A stretch of DNA of 64,000 nucleotides from CAVPDA01 sp963702495. Its GTDB lineage: Bacteria > Pseudomonadota > Gammaproteobacteria > Burkholderiales > Rhodocyclaceae. Positions within the stretch are counted from its first letter, which is position 1. Each line of letters begins with the position of its first letter. Positions 42,763-52,384 of the stretch are shown here, one piece after another. The translations under genes were made by a program, and so were the position numbers. Location: contig CAVPDA010000003.1 of assembly GCA_963702495.1 (NCBI GenBank), positions 62,001-126,000 of the forward strand, given 5' to 3'. Under the pieces are notes generated by a model, which did not search any database, was not told the origin of the DNA, and saw only the letters and a program-made list of their open reading frames with translations.

Positions 42763-44232
42763 TCATGGCGCCGGCGCCGCCGACCAGCCGCCGCCAAGAG
42801 CCTTGTACAGTTGCACCAGAGCGGAGGCGCCTTCGGCCTGGGTGATGGCGACGCTGTCCTCGATGCTGAGTACGGTGCGCTCGGTGTCGAGCAGGGTCTG
42901 GAAATCGGTCAGGCCGCTGGTATAGCGATGGCGCGCCAGCAGCGCGGCATTGCGCGCGGCGTCGGCGGCGCTGCGCAGAGCCTCCTCGCGGCTGCGGCTG
43001 TTGGCGAGCGCCACCAGGGCATTCTCCACTTCTTCCAGGGCGGTGAGGACGGCCGCTTCATAGCCGATCAGCGCCTGTTCCTGGACCGCGCTCTGGATTT
43101 CGACGCGTTGGCGCAGCCTGCCGCCGTCGAAGAGGGTGGCGCCGACGGCCACCACCAGGGACTGGACCAGCGTTCCGTTGCCGCCCAAGGCGCCGAGGGT
43201 CAGCGCTTCGAGCCCGATCGAACCGCTCAGCGTAAAGCTCGGATAGCGCGCCGCCTCGGCCTGGCCGACGCGGGCGGTCTGCGCTGCGAGCTTGCGCTCC
43301 GCCGCGCGCACGTCGGGCCGTTGGCGCAGCGTGTCGGCGGGAATGCCGACGGCCAGCCTTTCGGGCAGCGGCAGTATCGGCGCCGGCGCGGCAAGCTCGG
43401 TGCGCACCGCGCCGGGTGCCCGTCCCAGAAGGACGGCGAGGCGATGTTCCGCCTGCGCCTGACTCGTCTCCAGGCTCGGGATCTGGGCGCGCGTCTGCTC
43501 GCGATTGGCGCGCGACTGTTCCACGTCGAGCGAGCTGACGAGCCCTGCCTGGGCGCGCCAGTCGGTGAGCTGCAGGGTCTCAGACTGACTCTCGAGATTG
43601 CTGCGGGCGATCGCCAGGCGCGTCTGGGCGGCGCGCACTTCCACGTAGTTGAGCGCAACCTCGGCCGTAACCGACACCTGAGTGGCGTGCAGGTCGGCCT
43701 CGCTCGCTTCCAGATCGGCCTGCGCCGCCTCCACGCCGCGCCGGATGCCGCCGAAGACATCCAGCTCCCAACTCGCGTCGAAGCCCGCGCTGTACAGTTC
43801 GCTGCTCGTGCTGTCGCCGCCGTCCTGCGGGCTGATCCGGCTGTGGCTGCCCGATGCCAGCCCGGTCACGGTGGGGAGCAACTCGGCGCCGGCCAGGGCG
43901 CGGCGGGCGCGCGCCTCGCGCAGGCTGGCGCGCGCGCTGCGCAGATCGGTGCTGCCCGCCAGCGCCGCGTCGATCAGTCCGGACAGGGCGGGGTCGTCGA
44001 GCCGCCGCCACCAGTGCGAAAGGTCTGCGCCGAACGGCGCCATCGGCGCCGCATCCCCAGCCTCGCTCCACGCCGCCGGAACCTGGGGCTGCGGTGCGAC
44101 GTAGTCCGGCCCGACGCTGGCGCAACCGGCAAGCGCCAGCACGACGAGCGGAACGATTGCGCCGATGGCGGTTTGGCACCTCAACCGTATCCATTCCGCC
44201 GCAGCATGCAGGCGGCGCGCCGGCACGGGCAT
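42763..44232 (-). CDS. NodT-type efflux outer membrane lipoprotein
   Basis: The 489-residue TolC-like factor has a lipoprotein signal with lipobox LALAGC followed by ASVGPDYVAPQPQVPAAW, the classic NodT start. Two outer membrane efflux protein repeats follow, with LPTVTGLASG and YPSFTLSGSIG at the equivalent strand starts. It is first in a four-gene efflux operon (outer channel, adaptor, ATPase, permease) that could expel a macrolide-like drug, peptide or siderophore. ATG 44232 is chosen because the lipobox comes about 35 residues later. Confidence 0.88.
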   Translation of the reverse strand: MPVPARRLHAAAEWIRLRCQTAIGAIVPLVVLALAGCASVGPDYVAPQPQVPAAWSEAGDAAPMAPFGADLSHWWRRLDDPALSGLIDAALAGSTDLRSARASLREARARRALAGAELLPTVTGLASGSHSRISPQDGGDSTSSELYSAGFDASWELDVFGGIRRGVEAAQADLEASEADLHATQVSVTAEVALNYVEVRAAQTRLAIARSNLESQSETLQLTDWRAQAGLVSSLDVEQSRANREQTRAQIPSLETSQAQAEHRLAVLLGRAPGAVRTELAAPAPILPLPERLAVGIPADTLRQRPDVRAAERKLAAQTARVGQAEAARYPSFTLSGSIGLEALTLGALGGNGTLVQSLVVAVGATLFDGGRLRQRVEIQSAVQEQALIGYEAAVLTALEEVENALVALANSRSREEALRSAADAARNAALLARHRYTSGLTDFQTLLDTERTVLSIEDSVAITQAEGASALVQLYKALGGGWSAAPAP

Positions 44233-44589
44233 CGCCGCGGGCTGCGGGCCGAAGGCTTCCGACGATATGATTCCGAAAACGAACGTGATGGAGAATCCGC
44301 AAGGAACAGGGCAAGGACGCCAGAGCCAACACTCACCGCCGGCAGGATATCTTCGATCGACTCGGGTTAGCCGCGACGCACCAAGATGCTGCAACCAGTT
44401 CAGGCAGGATGTCACAAGAGAGGAGAAATAGGCAAGAAAGTAGAGCTTTTCGCCTATTTACAGGGACCGGAATAGGGCATAATTGTTGCAGTGCACGATA
44501 CAAGGATGCGAGGCCCGAAAATGTTCCTGAGAAAAGACGAGATTTTTCTGCGGCGGGCCACCGAGAGCAAGCCAACCGGGCGAGCGAAC
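44233..44589. other. Divergent intergenic region between nodT and pat
   Basis: This 357-bp stretch holds no recognised gene. It separates the minus-strand efflux operon from the plus-strand acetyltransferase and must carry promoters for both. Its right part (44400-44540) is clearly more AT-rich than the flanks and includes one promoter candidate. Frames open through it lack conserved sequence. Confidence 0.5.
44457..44485 (+). promoter_or_regulatory. Candidate sigma-70 promoter for pat
   Basis: TTTACA (44457-44462) is followed by TAATTG (44480-44485) at 17-bp spacing, or CATAAT (44478-44483) at 15 bp, about 105 bp before the acetyltransferase start. The match is moderate. Confidence 0.35.
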
Positions 44590-47274
44590 ATGCAAGAACG
44601 ACATTACCTGACCCCGCTTTTCGAACCCAAGTCCGTCGCCATCGTCGGCGCCAGCGAGAGTCCGGGTTCCATCGGCGCGGTGCTCGTGCGCAACATGATC
44701 GACGCCGGCTACAAGGGCAAGCTGTTCGCGGTCAATCCGAAGCACGACAAGATTTTCGGCATCCCGTCCTACGCCTCGGTCGAGGACATTCCGCAGCGGC
44801 TCGATCTCGCCGTCATCGCCACGCGGCCGCCGACGGTGCCTGGGATCGTGGAAGCCTGCGGCCGCGCCGGCGTCCGGTCAGCGATCGTCATCTCGGCCGG
44901 ATTCTCTGAAACCGGGCCACAGGGCGCGGCCCTGGAACGGGCGGTGCTGGAAAGCGCGCGCCGCCATCGCATCCGCCTCATCGGTCCCAACTGTCTCGGT
45001 GTCATCCGCCCCGACGTAGGGCTCAACGCCACGTTCGCGAATGGCGGCGCCAACCCCGGGTCGATTGGCCTGATCTCCCAGTCCGGCGCCCTGTGCGCGG
45101 CCATCCTCGACTGGGCGAAGCCGAACAGTGTCGGTTTCTCCAGCGTCGTTTCGGTGGGCGGGTCCAAGGACGTGGACTTCGGCGAACTCCTGGATTACCT
45201 GGCCCACGACCCGAAGACCGAGAACATCTTCCTCTACGTCGAAGGCATCAAGGACGCGCGGCGTTTCATGAGCGCCCTGCGCGCCGCGGCGCGGGTCAAG
45301 CCGGTTCTGCTGATGAAGGTGGGGCGCCATCCGGCGGGGGGCAAGGCGGTGCTGTCGCACACCGGCTCGCTGGTAGGTTCGGACGACGTGTTCGACGCCG
45401 CCCTGCGCCGCGCCGGTGTGGTGCGCCTGTACACTGTGGGGCAACTGTTCGCGGCGGCGCAGGCGCTGTTCGCGCGCTTCCGCCCGCGCGGCAACCGCCT
45501 CGCCGTGATCACCAACGGCGGCGGTCCGGGCGTGATGGCGGCCGACCGCTGCGCCGACCTCGACATACCCCTGGCCCAATTGTCGGAAGGTACGCTCAAC
45601 AAACTCAACGACCTGCTGCCCAATACCTGGTCCCACGGCAATCCGGTGGACATCATCGGCGACGCCGAACCCCCGCGCTACCGCGACACCCTGAAGGTGA
45701 TTCTGGAAGACGACGGCGTGGATGGCGCTCTCGTCGTCCTCACGCCGCAGGCGATCACCGACCCGGCGCAGGCGGCAAAGGAAGTGATCGAAGTCGCAAA
45801 GGAATCCGACAAGCCTGTCGTCACCTGCTGGATGGGCGAGGAGCAGGTGCGCAGCTCGCGCCTGCTGTTCCGGGAAGCGGGCGTGCCGACCTTCCGCACC
45901 ACCGACCCGGCAGTGGAGCTGTTTTCCCACATCTCGAACTTCTATCGCAACCAGAAGCTGCTGATGCAGACGCCGGCTCCGTTGTCCCATCTCGCTCCGC
46001 CGAGCGTGGAGTCGGCGCGGCTGGTGATCGAGACCGCGCTGCTCGAAAAGCGCTACACCTTGACCGAGATGGAATCGAAGGCGCTGCTGGCCGCCTTCCG
46101 CATCCCGATCTCGAGCACCGTCGTGGCGCGCGGCGCGACCGAGGCAATGGTGCTGGCGGAAGAGATCGGCCTGCCGGTGGCGATGAAGATCGACTCCGCC
46201 CAGATCAGTCACAAGAGCGATTCCGGCGGCGTGCGCCTGAATCTCAGCAACCTGCAGTCGGTGCGGGCCGCCTACCAGGAAATCATCGACGAGGTGAAGC
46301 GCAATCGACCCGACGCCGTGATCAACGGCGTGGCGGTGGAGCCCATGATCGTCAAGCCCAACGGCCGCGAACTCATGGTGGGCGTGACCCGCGACGAAGT
46401 GTTCGGTCCCGTGATCACCTTCGGCGAAGGCGGCACCAAGGTGGAGGCGCAACGCGATCGCGCAGTGGCGCTGCCGCCGCTGAACAGCTACCTGGTGGGT
46501 GACATGATTCGCGGCACGCGCGTGGCGCGCCTGCTGGGCGAGGTCCGCAACATGCCGCCGGTGAACATGGACGCCCTGGAACTGGTGCTGCTGCGCGTCT
46601 CGGAGATGGTGTGCGAGCTGCCCTGGCTGCGCGAGATGGACATCAATCCATTGATCGTGGACGAGAAGGGTGCGGTGGCGGTGGACGTGCGCATCGTGGT
46701 GGAGAACGTCTCGCCCACGGCGGACCGCTACGACCATATGGCGATCCATCCCTACCCGGCTCACCTCGGCCGGACCTGGACCATGCCCGACGGCGCGGAG
46801 GTGGTCATCCGCCCGATCCGTCCCGAGGATGCGGAACTGGAGAAGGAGTTCGTCAAGAACCTGTCGCCGGAGACCAAGTACTACCGCTTCATGAACACGC
46901 TGCGCGAACTGACCGACACCATGACCGCGCGGCTTACCCAGATCGACTACGACCGGGAGATGGCTTTCATCGCCACCGTGGAGCAGGACGGCAAGGAGGT
47001 GGAACTGGGCGTGTGCCGCTATGCGGTCAATCCTGACGGCGAGTCCTGCGAGTTCGCCATCGTCGTCGCCGACGAATGGCAGCATCGCGGTCTGGCGCGC
47101 AAGCTGATGGGCGTGCTGATCGAAACCGCGCGCGACCGCGGCCTGAAATTCATGAACGGCGATTTCCTCGCCAACAACGAGCGCATGCTGCGCTTCGTTT
47201 CCGGCCTGGGTTTCGTTCTCTCCCCCAGTCCCGACGACAATTCCATCAAGCAAGGGGTGCTGACGTTGACGTGA
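44590..47274 (+). CDS. pat: Protein lysine acetyltransferase (acyl-CoA synthetase NDP-forming-like + GNAT domain)
   Basis: The 894-residue protein resembles Pat/PatZ (YfiQ), which acetylates and inactivates acetyl-CoA synthetase and other proteins. Residues 1-700 form an ADP-forming acyl-CoA synthetase-like module: CoA-binding start LFEPKSVAIVGASESPGSIG, a ligase domain, and an ATP-grasp part with EMDINPLIVDEKG. The His-bearing catalytic loop is present as VLSHTGSLVGSDD. Residues 710-894 are a GNAT acetyltransferase with the acetyl-CoA motif ADEWQHRGLARKLMGVLIE. ATG 44590 begins the conserved HYLTPLFEPKS. Confidence 0.9.
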   Translation: MQERHYLTPLFEPKSVAIVGASESPGSIGAVLVRNMIDAGYKGKLFAVNPKHDKIFGIPSYASVEDIPQRLDLAVIATRPPTVPGIVEACGRAGVRSAIVISAGFSETGPQGAALERAVLESARRHRIRLIGPNCLGVIRPDVGLNATFANGGANPGSIGLISQSGALCAAILDWAKPNSVGFSSVVSVGGSKDVDFGELLDYLAHDPKTENIFLYVEGIKDARRFMSALRAAARVKPVLLMKVGRHPAGGKAVLSHTGSLVGSDDVFDAALRRAGVVRLYTVGQLFAAAQALFARFRPRGNRLAVITNGGGPGVMAADRCADLDIPLAQLSEGTLNKLNDLLPNTWSHGNPVDIIGDAEPPRYRDTLKVILEDDGVDGALVVLTPQAITDPAQAAKEVIEVAKESDKPVVTCWMGEEQVRSSRLLFREAGVPTFRTTDPAVELFSHISNFYRNQKLLMQTPAPLSHLAPPSVESARLVIETALLEKRYTLTEMESKALLAAFRIPISSTVVARGATEAMVLAEEIGLPVAMKIDSAQISHKSDSGGVRLNLSNLQSVRAAYQEIIDEVKRNRPDAVINGVAVEPMIVKPNGRELMVGVTRDEVFGPVITFGEGGTKVEAQRDRAVALPPLNSYLVGDMIRGTRVARLLGEVRNMPPVNMDALELVLLRVSEMVCELPWLREMDINPLIVDEKGAVAVDVRIVVENVSPTADRYDHMAIHPYPAHLGRTWTMPDGAEVVIRPIRPEDAELEKEFVKNLSPETKYYRFMNTLRELTDTMTARLTQIDYDREMAFIATVEQDGKEVELGVCRYAVNPDGESCEFAIVVADEWQHRGLARKLMGVLIETARDRGLKFMNGDFLANNERMLRFVSGLGFVLSPSPDDNSIKQGVLTLT

Positions 47275-47355
47275 GGCCGCGCGGACCATCGGGATCGTCC
47301 GCCGCCATCTCCCCGGCGCGGTGCTCACCTCGCCGCGCCGCCGGGCTCAGGACTT

Positions 47356-48090
47356 CTAGAACTTCTCCACCCACGGCCGCAGATCCACTTCCTGCGTCCA
47401 GGCGCTGCGCGGCTGGTGATGCAGTTGATGGTAGGTTTCGGCGATGGCGTCCGGGTCCAGCATGGTGTCGGCAGTGTCACGGTCACCGTGCTCTTCGGCG
47501 ATGCGCGAGCGGATGCGCCCGTCGATCACGACGTGCGCCACGTGAATGCCCTTCGGCTGCAGTTCCCGCGCCATGCTCTGCGCCAGCGCCCGCAGGCCGA
47601 ACTTGCCCACCGCCAGATTGTGAAAGCCGGCGGAGCCACGCAGGCTGGCGGTGGCGCCGGTGAACAGGATCGTGCCGCCGGCGCCGCCGGCCGCCGCCCG
47701 CGCCGCCATCACCCGCGCTGCGGCGCGCCCGACGAGAAACCCGCCGAGACAGCCCACCCGCCAGCAGCGTTCGAACTCCTCCACCGACGTCTCGACGATG
47801 CTGCCCGGCGCGAATGCGCCGGCGTTGTAGACCACCAGATGCGGCTCGCCGAGTTCTGCGGCGACCTGCCGCATGAGCGCATCCACATCCGCTTCCAGCG
47901 TGGCGTCGCAGGCATAGGCGCGCGCACTGTGCGCAATGCCGCAGCACTCCGCCGCCATGGCCTGGAGCTTGTCCGAATGCCGCGCCGCCATCGCCACATT
48001 CATCTCGGCGCGGGCAAAGCGCCGCGCCAGCGCGAACCCCAGACCCGGTCCCGCGCCGACGATCAGCGCGACTTCATGACGCTTCTCCAT
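47356..48090 (-). CDS. Short-chain dehydrogenase/reductase family protein lacking the catalytic Tyr
   Basis: The 244-residue Rossmann protein has a cofactor motif IVGAGPGLGFALARRFA and the NAG structural motif VVYNAGAF. The usual Tyr-x3-Lys catalytic pair is replaced: the segment reads GSAGFHNLAVGKFGLRA, with Leu in the Tyr position before the conserved Lys. The upstream Ser is in ATASLRG. A classical dehydrogenase mechanism is therefore doubtful. It converges on the acetyltransferase gene. Confidence 0.8.
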   Translation of the reverse strand: MEKRHEVALIVGAGPGLGFALARRFARAEMNVAMAARHSDKLQAMAAECCGIAHSARAYACDATLEADVDALMRQVAAELGEPHLVVYNAGAFAPGSIVETSVEEFERCWRVGCLGGFLVGRAAARVMAARAAAGGAGGTILFTGATASLRGSAGFHNLAVGKFGLRALAQSMARELQPKGIHVAHVVIDGRIRSRIAEEHGDRDTADTMLDPDAIAETYHQLHHQPRSAWTQEVDLRPWVEKF

Positions 48091-48374
48091 CGTTCTCTCC
48101 TGTATCGTCCCGCCAGCCCGGAGTCCGGCCCTCGAACGTCCGCCGCTCCTCCTGCAGCGGACGCGGTCCGCATGCGGTGCCGCCGGTGACGGCAGTGTAG
48201 ATCATCGGCGCCTGCGCGTGCGCATGCCTGTGCCTGCGGCCGGCAGTCATTCCTTTGCCCGTTTTCATCCGCATCATGACAATTCGATCGAGTGCGATTG
48301 CGCACGGAGTCGCCCCGCGACATAATCCGCGGAAACTCGCTCCATCCAATCCACCAACGGTCCGGGAGGCCGGC

Positions 48375-48716
48375 ATGACCCTCATTCGGTTTGCTTTGGC
48401 GACGGCAATGGCAGCCGGCCTCGCGGTTCCCCCCGCAGCGGCCCAGGGCTACGGCTACGGGGAAAACTGCTACTACGTGAACGGATTCATGCGCTGCGAT
48501 CCCGGGCCCCTGACGCCCTACGGCTACATGGGCGATCACAAGTGGTGCCTGCACCGCGACGGCATGCTCGGCGGCACCGCCCTGTGTTCCTACGCCACCT
48601 ACCGCCAATGTCTGACCGGCCTCGGCTACTCGCGGGGACGCTGCATGATCAATCCCGACTTCGCCGAAGGACCGGGGTACCCGCCGCCCCCGCCCGCGGG
48701 CGCACGCCGCCGCTGA
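48375..48716 (+). CDS. DUF3551-like small exported protein
   Basis: The 113-residue protein has a signal peptide (ALATAMAAGLAVPPAAA) and a mature part rich in Gly, Tyr and Cys, with CSYATYRQCLTGLGYSRGRC-type spacing that recalls DUF3551 proteins. Function is unknown. GGGAGG precedes ATG 48375. It is followed 24 bp later by tag, possibly in the same transcript. Confidence 0.6.
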   Translation: MTLIRFALATAMAAGLAVPPAAAQGYGYGENCYYVNGFMRCDPGPLTPYGYMGDHKWCLHRDGMLGGTALCSYATYRQCLTGLGYSRGRCMINPDFAEGPGYPPPPPAGARRR

Positions 48717-48740
48717 CGACCCGCCCCGCGGCGATCCGCC

Positions 48741-49331
48741 ATGCAAGCAGCGGGAGGGCCCAATCCGACCCGCTGCGCCTGGGCGGGAGACGATCCTCTC
48801 TATGTCGCCTACCACGACCGCGAGTGGGGCGTGCCGGTCCATGACGACCGACTGCTGTTCGAGTTCCTGATCCTGGAAGGGGCGCAGGCCGGGCTGTCCT
48901 GGATCACCATCCTGCGCAAGCGGGAGCACTATCGTCGCGTGTTCGACGGCTTCGACGCGCAGCGTATCGCGCGCTACGACGCCGACAAGGCGGCGAGCTT
49001 GCTCGCCGACCCGGGAATCGTGCGCAACCGGCTCAAGATCGCCGCCGCCATCGCCAATGCCCGCGCCTTCCTCGACGTGCGCCGGGAGTTCGGCACATTC
49101 GACGCCTATCTCTGGAGTCTTGTGCAGGGGCGGCCGATCCAGAACCGCTGGTCCAGCCTGAGTGAAATTCCCGCCACCAGCGCCGAGTCGCAGGCCATGA
49201 GCCGCGCGCTGGCGAAGCGCGGATTTCGCTTCGTCGGGCCGACCATCTGCTACGCGTTCATGCAGGCCGTGGGCATGGTGAACGATCACACCACCGACTG
49301 CTTCCGCCACGGCGAGTTGATGGAACGATGA
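48741..49331 (+). CDS. tag: DNA-3-methyladenine glycosylase I
   Basis: The 196-residue base-excision enzyme removes 3-methyladenine from alkylated DNA. It has the N-terminal RCAWAGDDPLYVAYHDREWG with two of the zinc ligands, the active-site Glu region LFEFLILEGAQAGLSW, and the C-terminal ligands in VNDHTTDCFRH. Length matches E. coli Tag (187). Confidence 0.94.
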   Translation: MQAAGGPNPTRCAWAGDDPLYVAYHDREWGVPVHDDRLLFEFLILEGAQAGLSWITILRKREHYRRVFDGFDAQRIARYDADKAASLLADPGIVRNRLKIAAAIANARAFLDVRREFGTFDAYLWSLVQGRPIQNRWSSLSEIPATSAESQAMSRALAKRGFRFVGPTICYAFMQAVGMVNDHTTDCFRHGELMER

Positions 49332-49353
49332 GGCTCGGAAGCCGGCTGCAGGC

Positions 49354-49896
49354 CTATGGCCGGGCGGCGGACGAAAGCAGCGGCGCCACCAGATCCTTCA
49401 GTCTGCCGTAGAACACCTGGCCGGTGACCTGATGGCGCACCCGCCCGTCGCCGTCGATGACGAACGACGTGGGCAGCCGCGTCACCCGGCCGAGGCCGGC
49501 GTGATGTTCGGGCTGCATCATCGCGCCGGTGAAGCTCACCCCGCGCTCCTTGAGATACTTCGCCGCCAGCGCCGCATCATCGTCCTGACTGAGGGCGATG
49601 ACCTCGAAACCGCGGTCGCGATGGTCGCGGTAGAACTCGTCGATGGCGGGCATCTCCTTGCGGCAGTAGACGCACCAGGTGGCCCACACGTTCACCAGCA
49701 CCACCTTGCCGCGCAGATCGGACAGGCCGAGCGTTCGCCCGTCGAACAGCGCGAAGCTCATGGGCGGCAGCGGACGCGCCTCGTCGCTGACGAATGCCAG
49801 CGGGCGAAACCACAGATAGGCGATCATGGCCAGCAGCGCCAGCGTGATCAGGCGCGAACGCTGACGGTAAATGTGTTCCCGCAGCCACTTGCCCAT
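49354..49896 (-). CDS. TlpA-like membrane-anchored thioredoxin
   Basis: The 180-residue protein has one N-terminal TM anchor (LITLALLAMIAYLWF) and a periplasmic thioredoxin-fold domain with redox motif ATWCVYCRKEMP. It has the cis-Pro segment LPTSFVID. Such proteins reduce disulfides for cytochrome c or copper-centre maturation, which suits the adjacent, divergently transcribed multiheme cytochrome operon. Confidence 0.87.
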   Translation of the reverse strand: MGKWLREHIYRQRSRLITLALLAMIAYLWFRPLAFVSDEARPLPPMSFALFDGRTLGLSDLRGKVVLVNVWATWCVYCRKEMPAIDEFYRDHRDRGFEVIALSQDDDAALAAKYLKERGVSFTGAMMQPEHHAGLGRVTRLPTSFVIDGDGRVRHQVTGQVFYGRLKDLVAPLLSSAARP

Positions 49897-50047
49897 ACCG
49901 TTGAGATTTCCCGGGGAGGTTTTTGTTCAGAATCCTTGACGCAACGCAAAATGCGGCAGTCGGCCGCGGGTAAATTAGCGCCGGCTGATATTTTACAGGC
50001 GCCGGCGCCGCGGGGTGCGACCGGCCGCGTCGCACGGGGGATGGATC

Positions 50048-51694
50048 ATGCGCAAGTCCGCAGGCAAGGTTTTCCTGTTGTTTGCTCTGGCCGCCGGTTA
50101 CGCCGCTATGCTCTCCGCGGCCGATGCACCGGTCGCGGCAGCACAGCCGCCGACCGCAGGCCCTCCGCCCTCCCCGGCCGACCTGAAGACAGTCCTCAAG
50201 TCCACCGCCGATCACACCAAATTCAAGCAACTGGAAGGTCCGTTCGCCACCGGACCGGACGTCACCAAGGCCTGCCTGGAGTGCCATACCGAGGCGGCGA
50301 AGCAGGTGCATCGCACCAAGCACTGGACCTGGGAGTTCATGAACCCGGAGAACAAGCAGCGCCTGGGCAAAAAGAACGTCATCAACAATTTCTGCATCTC
50401 GGTGCCGTCGAACTATCCGTTCTGCACCACCTGCCATGTCGGCTACGGCTGGAAGGATGCCAACTTCGACTTCACCTCCGAAACCAACGTCGATTGCCTG
50501 GTGTGCCATGACACCACCGGCAGCTACAAGAAGCTGCCGGGCCTCTCCGGCCACCCGCCCTACAAGGAAATGGAGATGCCGCCGGGCTCGGGCAAGATGG
50601 TCAAGCCGGTGGACCTGGTGAAGGTGGCGCAGAAGGTCGGCAAGACCAGCCGCGACACCTGCGGCGCCTGCCACTTCTTCGGCGGCGGCGGCGACGGCGT
50701 CAAGCACGGCGACATGGACAGTTCCCTCGCCGCTCCCGACAAGGAACTCGACGTGCACATGGACGCCGCCGGTGCCGATTTCACCTGCGGCACCTGCCAC
50801 CATACCTCGGCCCACGACATCCCCGGCAGCCGCTACACCCCGACTGCCGCCGACAAGGAAGGGGCCCACATCCGGGGCAAGGCGGACAAGAGCAATCCCG
50901 CCACCTGCCAGGCCTGCCACGGCGTCGCCCCGCACGAGCACGAGGCGCTGCTCAACACCCACGCGCGCAAGGTGGCCTGCCAGACCTGCCACATCCCGGC
51001 GCTGGCGCGCGGCGGCGTGCCCACCAAGATGTCCTGGGACTGGTCCACCGGCGGCCAGAAAACCCCCGACGGCAAGCCGCTGATCAAGAAGGACAGCAAG
51101 GGGCACATCATCTACGACGCCAAGAAGGGGGACTTCGTCCTCGCCGAAAACGTGGCGCCGGAATACGTCTGGCTCAATGGTTCTGTGAAATACACCCTGC
51201 TCGGCGACAAGGTGGACAAGTCGGACGTCGCCACGCCGATCAACCGCTTCGAAGGCAGCCCGGACGACGGCAAGTCCATGATCTGGCCGGTCAAGGTGAT
51301 GCGCGGCGTGCAGCCCTACGATCCGGAGAACCGGACCCTGGTCACCCCGCACACGGCCGGCAACGACGACACCGCCTACTGGAAGAACTTCGGCTGGGAG
51401 AAGGCCATCGCCGCCGGCATGGCCACCACCGGGGCTCCGTTCAGCGGCAAGGTGGATTTCATCAAGACCGAAATGACCTGGCCCATCACCCACATGGTGG
51501 CGCCGAAGGAGAAGGCGCTGGGCTGCGACCAATGCCACAGCCAGAACGGTCGCCTGCAGAAGGTCGCCGGGGTGTACATTCCGGGCCGCGACCATAACCG
51601 GCTGATCGACCTGATCGGCTTCGCGCTGGCGGGACTGACGCTGGTGGGCGTGCTGGTGCATGGCGCGCTGCGCATCGTGTCCAACCGGAAATAG
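50048..51694 (+). CDS. Octaheme c-type cytochrome, tetrathionate reductase (OTR) family
   Basis: The 548-residue exported protein carries exactly eight CxxCH motifs: CLECH, CTTCH, CLVCH, CGACH, CGTCH, CQACH, CQTCH and CDQCH. Spacing and the GYGW-x4-FDF segment fit the OTR family, whose Shewanella member reduces tetrathionate, nitrite and hydroxylamine in vitro. A signal sequence leads, and a C-terminal helix (LIGFALAGLTLVGVLVHGAL) would anchor it to the membrane. The next gene is a cytochrome b that could exchange electrons with quinone. ATG 50048 starts the signal peptide. Confidence 0.9.
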   Translation: MRKSAGKVFLLFALAAGYAAMLSAADAPVAAAQPPTAGPPPSPADLKTVLKSTADHTKFKQLEGPFATGPDVTKACLECHTEAAKQVHRTKHWTWEFMNPENKQRLGKKNVINNFCISVPSNYPFCTTCHVGYGWKDANFDFTSETNVDCLVCHDTTGSYKKLPGLSGHPPYKEMEMPPGSGKMVKPVDLVKVAQKVGKTSRDTCGACHFFGGGGDGVKHGDMDSSLAAPDKELDVHMDAAGADFTCGTCHHTSAHDIPGSRYTPTAADKEGAHIRGKADKSNPATCQACHGVAPHEHEALLNTHARKVACQTCHIPALARGGVPTKMSWDWSTGGQKTPDGKPLIKKDSKGHIIYDAKKGDFVLAENVAPEYVWLNGSVKYTLLGDKVDKSDVATPINRFEGSPDDGKSMIWPVKVMRGVQPYDPENRTLVTPHTAGNDDTAYWKNFGWEKAIAAGMATTGAPFSGKVDFIKTEMTWPITHMVAPKEKALGCDQCHSQNGRLQKVAGVYIPGRDHNRLIDLIGFALAGLTLVGVLVHGALRIVSNRK

Positions 51695-51706
51695 GAGGAG
51701 CGCACC

Positions 51707-52318
51707 ATGAAACGCACCTACATCTTCAAGCGCTTCGAACGCTTCTGGCACTGGGCGCAGGCGCTGCTGATCATCTTCATGCTGATCTCCGGCTTCGAGA
51801 TCCACGGCGTGTACAAGCTCTTCGGCTTCAAGAACGCGGTGCAGTGGCATACCACCGCCGCCTGGGCCCTGATCGGCCTGTGGCTGTTCGCCATCTTCTG
51901 GCATTTCACCACCGGCGAATGGAAGCAGTACATCCCGACCATGCAGAAGGTCGATGCCATGATCAAGTACTACCTCACCGGCATCTTCACCCATGCGCCG
52001 CATCCGTTCCGCGTCACCCAGTTGAGCAAGCACAATCCGCTGCAGCGCATGGCCTACCTCGGCGTGAAGCTGCTGATCAATCCCCTGATCTGGGTCACCG
52101 GCGTGCTGCTGCTGTTCTACGCCGACTGGCCGGCCTGGGGCATCGGCCACTGGCCGCTGGGCAACGTCGCCCTGCTCCACACCGTCGGCGCACTGATGAT
52201 GCTGCTGTTCCTCATCGCCCACATCTATCTGGGCAGCACCGGACACACCTGGGGCGCCCACTACAAGGCCATGATCACCGGCTGGGAAGACCTGGAAGAG
52301 GAACCGGCGGCCAAATAA
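51707..52318 (+). CDS. Membrane cytochrome b (b561/Ni-hydrogenase type)
   Basis: The 203-residue protein has four hydrophobic helices with heme-ligand His candidates in RFWHWAQALL, QWHTTAAWAL, FAIFWHFTTG and LLHTVGALMMLLFLIAHIYLG. It belongs to the family that carries electrons between quinone and periplasmic partners. AGGAG precedes it, 12 bp after the octaheme cytochrome stop, so the two form a probable quinone-linked complex. Confidence 0.88.
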   Translation: MKRTYIFKRFERFWHWAQALLIIFMLISGFEIHGVYKLFGFKNAVQWHTTAAWALIGLWLFAIFWHFTTGEWKQYIPTMQKVDAMIKYYLTGIFTHAPHPFRVTQLSKHNPLQRMAYLGVKLLINPLIWVTGVLLLFYADWPAWGIGHWPLGNVALLHTVGALMMLLFLIAHIYLGSTGHTWGAHYKAMITGWEDLEEEPAAK

Positions 52319-52329
52319 GCACGCCCCGC

Positions 52330-52351
52330 GCGGGCCGAAGCCGCGGCCCGC
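52330..52351. repeat. Intergenic hairpin after cytochrome b
   Basis: GCGGGCCG (52330-52337) pairs with CGGCCCGC (52344-52351) over a 6-nt loop in the gap before the small cytochrome c gene. No T run follows, so it may stabilise or partition the operon mRNA rather than terminate it. Confidence 0.35.
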
Positions 52352-52384
52352 AGCGCAAGGAATTCATATTCACGGGAGTCCCAG

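Noticed and set aside
44878..47328. Minus-strand open frame of 816 codons antisense to pat
   Set aside because: No motifs; shadow of the acetyltransferase gene.
49577..52261. Minus-strand open frame of 894 codons antisense to the octaheme cytochrome and cytochrome b
   Set aside because: Composition is shadow-like and the plus strand carries eight heme motifs and a membrane cytochrome.
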